Positions 10,811 to 22,500 of a stretch of 22,500 bases of DNA are shown here, one piece after another. Each line of letters begins with the position of its first letter. Position 1 is the stretch's first letter. The translations under genes and the position numbers were made by a program. Source of the stretch: Armadillidium nasatum (Eukaryota; Arthropoda; Malacostraca; Isopoda; Armadillidiidae). The notes beneath the pieces were generated by a model that worked only from the letters and a program-made list of their open reading frames with translations, was not told where the DNA came from and searched no databases. The stretch covers positions 1 to 22,500 of the forward strand of contig SEYY01017740.1 of NCBI GenBank assembly GCA_009176605.1, given 5' to 3'.

Positions 10811-11164
10811 AAATATTTCTCACCCCAACTTCAAATGACAAAAATTCAAAATTTGCTCAACAATTTTTCTTCATTTTTTCAGAAAAGTTAGGAGAATGAT
10901 AAAGACACATTTTCATCTAAGGGTTGTTTTTGATTGAATCACTCCTTCATGGTGTTTTCATGATTTTTATGGATTTTTTTCTAAGAATTTGGAAAAAATC
11001 CATAAAAACCATGAAAATATCATGAAGGATTGCTTGAATCAAAACAATCTTTAAATGAAAATGTATCCATATCATCCTCCTAACTTTTCTGAAAAAAATA
11101 TTAAAAAAAAGTTGTAAAGCAAATTTTGAACTGGTGTCATTTGAAGTTGGGGTGAGAAATTTTT
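10811..11164. repeat. Fold-back (large inverted repeat), arms about 170 bp
   Basis: Left arm 10811-10980 and right arm 10990-11164 are reverse complements with scattered mismatches. Outer ends: TTTCTCACCCCAACTTCAAA at 10816-10835, against TTTGAAGTTGGGGTGAGAAA near the right end. Inner ends: TTTTTATGGATTTTTT before 10982, against AAAAAATCCATAAAAA after 10990. The central spacer is only about 10 bp. The middle also pairs (GAAAAGTTAGGAGAATGAT against ATCATCCTCCTAACTTTTC). This could be a fold-back MITE or two units of a satellite-like family placed head to head. Confidence 0.88.
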
Positions 11165-11180
11165 CTTTAAAAAAAAAAAA

Positions 11181-11330
11181 CTCCCCTTCAAATGACCACA
11201 GTTCAAAATTTTTATTTTTTCAGAAACTTAGAAGGATGATATAGACAAATTTTCATCTAAGGGTTGTTTTTTATAAAATCAATCCTTTATGGTATTTTCA
11301 TGGTTTTTATGGATTTTTTTCCAAATATTC
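11181..11330 (+). repeat. Fold-back repeat family, unit 4
   Basis: Reads CCCCTTCAAATGACC, GTTCAAAATTTT, TTTCAGAAACTTAGAAGGAT, ACAAATTTTCATCTAAGGGT and TTTTCATGGTTTTTATGGAT, collinear with the left fold-back arm. Separated from the fold-back by an A run. Confidence 0.8.
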
Positions 11331-16327
<4,997 letters not shown>

Positions 16328-16404
16328 TAATAATGAAACACAAAAGCTCGAAACATAATGGCGATAAATAAAATTCTTAAATAAAATCAGTTGTTTTATT
16401 TAAT

Positions 16405-16470
16405 TCGAAAACGCATATTAATCGACGTTTTGGGGAATCTTCTCTTTCCCATCATCAGGATCTTAAATTA
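16405..16470 (-). ncRNA. Hammerhead-ribozyme-like motif, decayed, of Penelope type
   Basis: On the minus strand: the core box CTGATGA at 16452-16458; then stem II GGGAA (16446-16450) and TTCCC (16433-16437), closing an 8-nt loop; then CAAAACGTC, where the core needs GAAA. A short stem III could form between ACG and CGT around 16411-16427. Penelope-like elements are known to carry such hammerheads in their LTR-like ends. The core GAAA is altered and stem I is weak, so self-cleavage is doubtful. It sits on the strand opposite to the Penelope ORF about 60 bp away, possible if the LTR-like piece is inverted. Confidence 0.5.
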
Positions 16471-16525
16471 TTTAGTTTATATAAATCTTCGGCGGTTAAA
16501 TTTTTTTGTAAGATATAAATAATAA

Positions 16526-17065
16526 ATTAACAGAGCAATTTTTTTTAACCAGAAACAGGATGAACCAGAAAAAAGATTCCTTACATCTATATTTTACCCT
16601 AACGTTCAATCATTAACCGTTCCTAAACTCCCCTTCTTCATTAAACTTCCTTTCTATGATCACTCATACCTTAAACTTAAAAACACTCTTCAAAAAATTC
16701 TACATATGCACTACCCTCATATAAAATTTAATTTCATCTTTACACCCAATAGATCTATAGGTTCTTTTCTCAACCATAAAGAACCTTTACCAACACACCT
16801 ACGCTCTTCTATTGTTTATAAATATATTTGTGGTGTCTGTAACGACTCCTATGTTGGTAGCACCCAGCGCCAACTCGCTCTTAGAACAGAAGAACATAGG
16901 GGTCGTTCAGCACGAACGGGTAATCTTTTCACTTCTCCTAACCCTTCCAGCATTAGAAGTCATAGCCATAGTAAAGACCACCCTATAGACCCTAATCATT
17001 TCTCCATCATCACATAAACCAACCAACTACTCGACTTAAAAATACTAGAATACATTCATATTTAA
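16526..17065 (+). pseudogene. Penelope-like element: RT C-terminal part with GIY-YIG endonuclease
   Basis: The frame is open from just after stops at 16520-16525 to TAA at 17015-17017 and continues past it to another TAA at 17063. It has no proper start and is the 3' part of a larger ORF. LPFFIKLPFYDHSYLKLKNT and LHMHYPHIKFNFIFTPNRSI (16625-16755) match the linker after the Penelope RT. SSIVYKYICGVCNDSYVGST followed by QRQLALRTEEHRGRSARTG (16810-16920) is the GIY-YIG nuclease with its preceding Cys pair (CGVC), the Y-V-G turn, the catalytic Arg and the Glu-His. After the first stop, LLDLKILEYIHI is the usual LKILE C-terminus. The element would copy itself by target-primed reverse transcription; the RT core is absent here and the ORF is truncated, so it is dead. 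Confidence 0.88.
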
Positions 17066-18845
17066 TAGCAATAGTATAGAGAGAGTGACACAGCATTTCG
17101 ACTGGCAGAAAGAGACTGGAGAGAATTAGTGAGAGAGAGAGTTGATGAGACGAAAAGCCCTAGACTCTACCTTTTAAAGGAGAGCTGTATGAGTGGAAAC
17201 ACACAAGATGTGCGAGGAGTTCTCCGTATAGGGGTGAACAACGACATAAAGAAATTGCCCCCCAGTATAAAGAAATAGCAACTGGGGGGCGTGAAGAAAT
17301 TACGAAAGCACCTCAGAATACCCAACCTTTTAGAAGCTAGTTTGAAAAGAGAAGTAATGCAATCTTTCCAAGAAAGATCACGAGAAAAAGAAAAAAAGAT
17401 GTCATAGTTGTGTGGAAGGTTGTTGTCTAGTAGAGAGATGGAGGAACTGAGATCTTGAGGCATAGAAAACGACCATGTTTTGTGTGGAAGATTTAGTCGA
17501 GTATTGAGATGGAGGAATTGAGTTTTTGATGCTTTGAAAACGACCCTGTTTTCTCTACCCCAATTTGAAATACGAGAAAGATCCGAAGTTAGTTGCTAAG
17601 GCCACAATTCTAGCGTCTATTAACTGCTGTTGGAAAGGAGTAATGAATGGTGGAGTCATCAGCATTGGGGTGGAAAGATGGTGAAGTAATAGAGGAATGA
17701 TCATTAATGAAAAGTAGAAAATGTGTTGGGGATAGAACAGAATCCTGAGGAACAGCACTATTAATAGATTTAAAAGATGAACTTTGGTCGTCTACAATAG
17801 CTGCTGTAGAACGACCGGAAAGGAAATCAAAGAGAAGATCACAGAGAAGTATAGATTCTGAAAGAGAGCTGTTTAGAAATCAAAGCATTGTGTCAGACTC
17901 TATGGAAGGTTTCTATATGTCCAACGCGACATCAAAAGATTCACCGAAATGCCGAAGAGCAGAGGACCAAGAGTCAGAGAGAAACTAAAAGAAGATCACC
18001 AGTAGGGCACTTTTTACGAAAGCCATACTGGGGATCAGAAATAAGTTTAAAAGAATTGAGATGTTTCCAAATTTTCATGTTAAGGATATATACGAAAACT
18101 TCAGAGAAAACAGAAGTCAAAGAAATAGAACAGTAGTTGGAAGGTTGAGAGTAATCCCCATCTTCGGCATATGCCGAAAGAGAGCATGTTTCCAGTAAGA
18201 AAGAAAACTGAATTAGAAAGACAGAGATGAAATAGTTTACCAAGGCAAGGACCAAGCTCGGGAACACAAGTTTTGAGAACCACAAGAGGGATAAGAGGGA
18301 TACCATCAGTGTCGTACGCCTTCTTAATATTAAACTCAGAGAGAACAGAAATGACGTCTTTAGAAGAAATTATAATTTTAGGTATAAATGAGTTGAAGGT
18401 TGTTGAATGAGGAGGAATTGTTTCGGAATCGTCTAATAGTTGAATTAGGTGAAAAAGTTTGAGTGAAGAGTTCAGCTTCGGAAGGAAAAACTGCAGTTGT
18501 GCCATTAGAAGTTATTAGAGGAGGGAAAGAGGAAGAAGCAAAGTTACAGTTGAAAATATTTTGCAAAATGGCAGAAAGAGCGTGAGGAAGAGTTGCATTT
18601 TTACGTAGAAAAGAGTTTTTGGTATTACGAAGATATATTTTTCATTATTCCGGTATGAAATATAAGTTGCACGAGTTTCTGGAGTTTGAAGATGATAAGC
18701 TCTGAAAGTCGCTTTCCTGCGGTTAATAGAACGAGAACAAGTAGAGTTAAAACATGGTTTGTTAGTCTTAGTAGAAGAGAAATAATATGGAATGTACGCC
18801 TCCAAGAGTTCAGGAGTTCTTGGAAGTCCATGGAATACCAACGGA
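17066..18845 (-). pseudogene. Jockey-like LINE copy 3: EN-RT linker and reverse transcriptase
   Basis: It begins at about 18845 with a linker block: PCFNSTCSRSINRRKATFRA and LQTPETRATYISYRNN, then FPPLITSNGTTAVFPSEAEL (18510-18440). RT fingers and palm follow: KKAYDTDGIPLIPLVVLKTC and ELGPCLGKLFHLCLS (18340-18220), PSNYCSISLTSVFSEVF and DPQYGFRKKCPTGDLL (18160-17990), DVALDI, and a catalytic box reading HPNADDSTIHYS at 17655-17666, where the Tyr of YADD is Asn. The C-terminal part gives WKDCITSLFKLASKRLGILR and FRNFFTPPS (17380-17290), then AFRLINSLSLTNSLQSLSAS to 17066. There it stops abruptly at the Penelope-like element, so the 3' end is missing. Many frameshifts and stops. Same subfamily as copy 1. 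Confidence 0.9.
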
Positions 18846-19490
18846 ATACCAGCTATTATCGAAATCTGTGCTGTGTGTGATGTTGATCCGTGTTGTTGAA
18901 ACCAGGCATTGTCAATAATTTGTGGAAACGTTTGTAGTTAGTGAGCAGCAAAGGTTACTAGCATGGCGACGTAATCGAATCGACGTAACTGTGGTTGCAA
19001 AGTCAATCTCGTCCTGAAAAAAGGTCCTATTGCGCCAAACGATAAAAAAGCACACCACACTGTAAATAACGGTCTCTGGTGTAGCTGAGTAGTATTTTCA
19101 TCTGCCCAATAACGAAATTTTGTTTAACAAATCCGTTAAACTGGAATTGGGCTTCGTCCAACATCCACAGTTTGTTAACAAAGTCACTGTAATCGTTTAT
19201 CTTTAAAACCATTCGTTCACAGAATTGCCGTCGCATTAGAAGAAGGTTGGGTTTCTGTTCATGGATAATCTTCAACTTGTACATATGTTAATGTAAGTCT
19301 GGTACATGCAACTGTAAAGAACTCTGCATGATGAAAAATTGAACAATGAGGACTTCTTATGACAGCAGCTCGAACAGTCTTGATATTATCTGGTGTAAGA
19401 ATAGTTCTCACCCCTGCTGGAAGTTTATTCTACATTACAGAACCTGTTCCCTCAAAATTAGGTATTAATTTGTTAAATGCATGTGCTGAT
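18846..19490 (-). pseudogene. Mariner-like transposase, N-terminal DNA-binding domain and part of the DDE core
   Basis: Minus strand from about 19490: HAFNKLIPNFEGTGSV, then NKLPAGVRTILTPDNIKTVR and AAVIRSPHCS, the helix-turn-helix region of this transposase group. A second block (19284-19110) reads RRQFCERMVLKINDYSDFVN and KLWMLDEAQFQFNGFVKQN, with the first catalytic Asp in DEAQF. Further on come GPFFQDE-type words and NAWFQQHGSTSHTAQ (18905-18875), where the family's QQDGA has Asp replaced by His at 18890-18892. The sequence then runs straight into LINE copy 3; the third catalytic residue is not present. Internal stops and frameshifts. Motifs differ from the fragment at 1943-2411, so it is a separate transposon lineage or a divergent copy. 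Confidence 0.82.
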
Positions 19491-19604
19491 GGAACCCGAT
19501 CCGTGACCTAAATTAACAGGCGAAATTCTCCACTCGCAACCCCTTCACTGTCATTGTTTTAATAAAAAGTTTTGATAGGAAAATCATTTTGCTCACCTTT
19601 CCAA

Positions 19605-19605
<1 letters not shown>
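19491..19605. other. Spacer upstream of the mariner-like transposase
   Basis: Would contain the 5' end and terminal repeat of the mariner-like element; I could not identify either. Confidence 0.4.

Positions 19606-19667
<62 letters not shown>
19606..19667. repeat. (TA)n microsatellite
   Basis: About 60 bp of TA, immediately left of SINE copy 1. Confidence 0.95.
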
Positions 19668-19669
<2 letters not shown>

Positions 19670-19782
19670 ACCGAGACCTCTAAGATGGTCACATTTCAAG
19701 AGTCTTCTCCTTGTGACCTCCTATTGAGCTGTTATGGTTTAGTTGGTAGCGCTTTGACTTACCATCTTAGAGGTCTCGGTTT
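19668..19782. repeat. Perfect 22-bp inverted repeat around SINE copy 1 head
   Basis: Positions 19668-19689 (starts AAACCGAGACC) are the exact reverse complement of 19761-19782 (ends GGTCTCGGTTT). The 71-bp spacer holds the SINE head with its A-box. The right arm is the anticodon-to-B-box part of the tRNA-like unit, so the left arm is an inverted duplicate of SINE sequence. Confidence 0.92.
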
Positions 19783-19803
19783 CGAATCCTTGTTCAGCAG
19801 ACT
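19700..19803 (+). repeat. tRNA-derived SINE, copy 1
   Basis: Contains an RNA polymerase III type-2 promoter pattern: A-box-like ATGGTTTAGTTGGTAGCG and B-box-like GGTTTCGAATCC about 40 bp further on. A partial acceptor stem pairs GCTG (about 19730) with CAGC (about 19796). The anticodon arm is distorted (CTTTGA against TTAGAG with a 9-nt loop) and there is no full acceptor stem, so it is not a working tRNA gene. It is about 80-85% identical to SINE copy 2 over the head. Confidence 0.72.
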
Positions 19804-19940
19804 TGAATTTTACATAAAATCTATCGCGAATATGCGATATAATATACGTATATAATGTCTGTGTTTAAAAGAGGATTGAAGGTGACCTGTTACCTCTGAG
19901 TCCGGGTGCAGTCGGGGAGATACTTTGAGTTGGTCTGCGC
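19804..19940. other. Segment between the two SINE heads
   Basis: May be the body of SINE copy 1; it has no other recognisable content. It includes a GC-richer stretch, TCCGGGTGCAGTCGGGGAG, at about 19901. Confidence 0.4.
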
Positions 19941-20465
<525 letters not shown>

Positions 20466-20494
20466 TTAAAATCTCTTCATAAGAATAGCTGAAG

Positions 20495-20497
<3 letters not shown>

Positions 20498-20584
<87 letters not shown>
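20498..20584. repeat. (AG)n microsatellite
   Basis: About 86 bp of pure AG dinucleotides. Confidence 0.97.
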
Positions 20585-20588
<4 letters not shown>

Positions 20589-20742
20589 GAAGTATCATAT
20601 TAAACCTTTGAGTTAACGAGGAAGAAATTGTTGAACAATTTTCAGAATTGAGAGAAAAATCTAAAAAAATAATAATAATAAAAAAAAATTTTAAAATCTG
20701 GAAATTTTCAGCTCAATTTTTTTCCTATTTCTTTTTAAAATA
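20585..20742. other. A-rich spacer
   Basis: Contains an (AAT)n stretch at about 20667-20680; nothing else recognised. Confidence 0.6.

Positions 20743-22388
<1,646 letters not shown>

Positions 22389-22477
<89 letters not shown>
22389..22477. repeat. (TA)n microsatellite, 3' flank of LINE copy 4
   Basis: About 89 bp of pure TA at the 3' end of LINE copy 4; 23 unremarkable bases follow to the window end. Confidence 0.95.
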
Positions 22478-22480
<3 letters not shown>

Positions 22481-22500
22481 GAGGCTATAGATTTATGAAT

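Noticed and set aside
17888..18136. Open frame of 82 codons on the plus strand
   Set aside because: It lies opposite the reverse-transcriptase blocks of LINE copy 3 on the minus strand and is a shadow of them.
19730..19803. A functional tRNA gene
   Set aside because: Only a 4-bp acceptor pairing, an enlarged anticodon loop and a second diverged copy nearby; a tRNA-derived SINE explains it better.

Overview
This looks like a repeat-dense intergenic stretch of a eukaryotic, probably arthropod and most likely crustacean, genome. I found no intact host gene, no rRNA or functional tRNA, no CRISPR array and no bacterial-type operon. The evidence for the organism is indirect. About 1.7 kb of the window is (TA)n microsatellite by my tally, with (TG)n and (AG)n as well. 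The transposon mix (jockey-like LINEs, a Gypsy with a GPY/F integrase, mariner-like transposases, a Penelope-like element) resembles what I know from decapods and other arthropods. The decapod assignment is inference.

Layout. 1-2.9 kb: AT-rich sequence with a mariner-like transposase relic (minus, 1943-2411). 2.9-3.6 kb: the 3' end of a jockey-like LINE (copy 1, plus), directly behind a (TA)n(TG)n tract. 4.4-6.3 kb: (TA)n tracts and an uncharacterised dispersed repeat in alternating orientations. 6.36-10.23 kb: a nearly full-length but broken Ty3/Gypsy internal region on the minus strand (gag, protease, RT, RNase H, integrase, Ala/Ser-rich tail). 10.6-11.3 kb: another repeat family that forms a fold-back of about 350 bp. 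12.7-15.2 kb: a nested structure of (TA)n, hAT-like end, (TA)n, LINE copy 2 (minus), (TA)n, hAT-like end, (TA)n. 16.4-19.5 kb: hammerhead-like motif, Penelope-like element (plus), LINE copy 3 (minus) and mariner-like transposase (minus), all abutting. 19.6-20.3 kb: tRNA-derived SINE pieces. 20.9-22.4 kb: LINE copy 4 (plus), with (TA)n on both sides.

All coding sequences seen belong to mobile elements, and all are broken by stops, frameshifts or lost catalytic residues. The most interesting pattern is the association of element ends with (TA)n tracts. Two LINE copies start and stop at (TA)n, both end with a related 3' tail, and the two halves of a hAT-like element also begin and end at (TA)n. 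This suggests (TA)n microsatellites act as insertion sites, or that LINE tails seed them. The second notable item is a decayed hammerhead-ribozyme-like motif beside the Penelope-like element. I did not find a convincing new host-encoded system.
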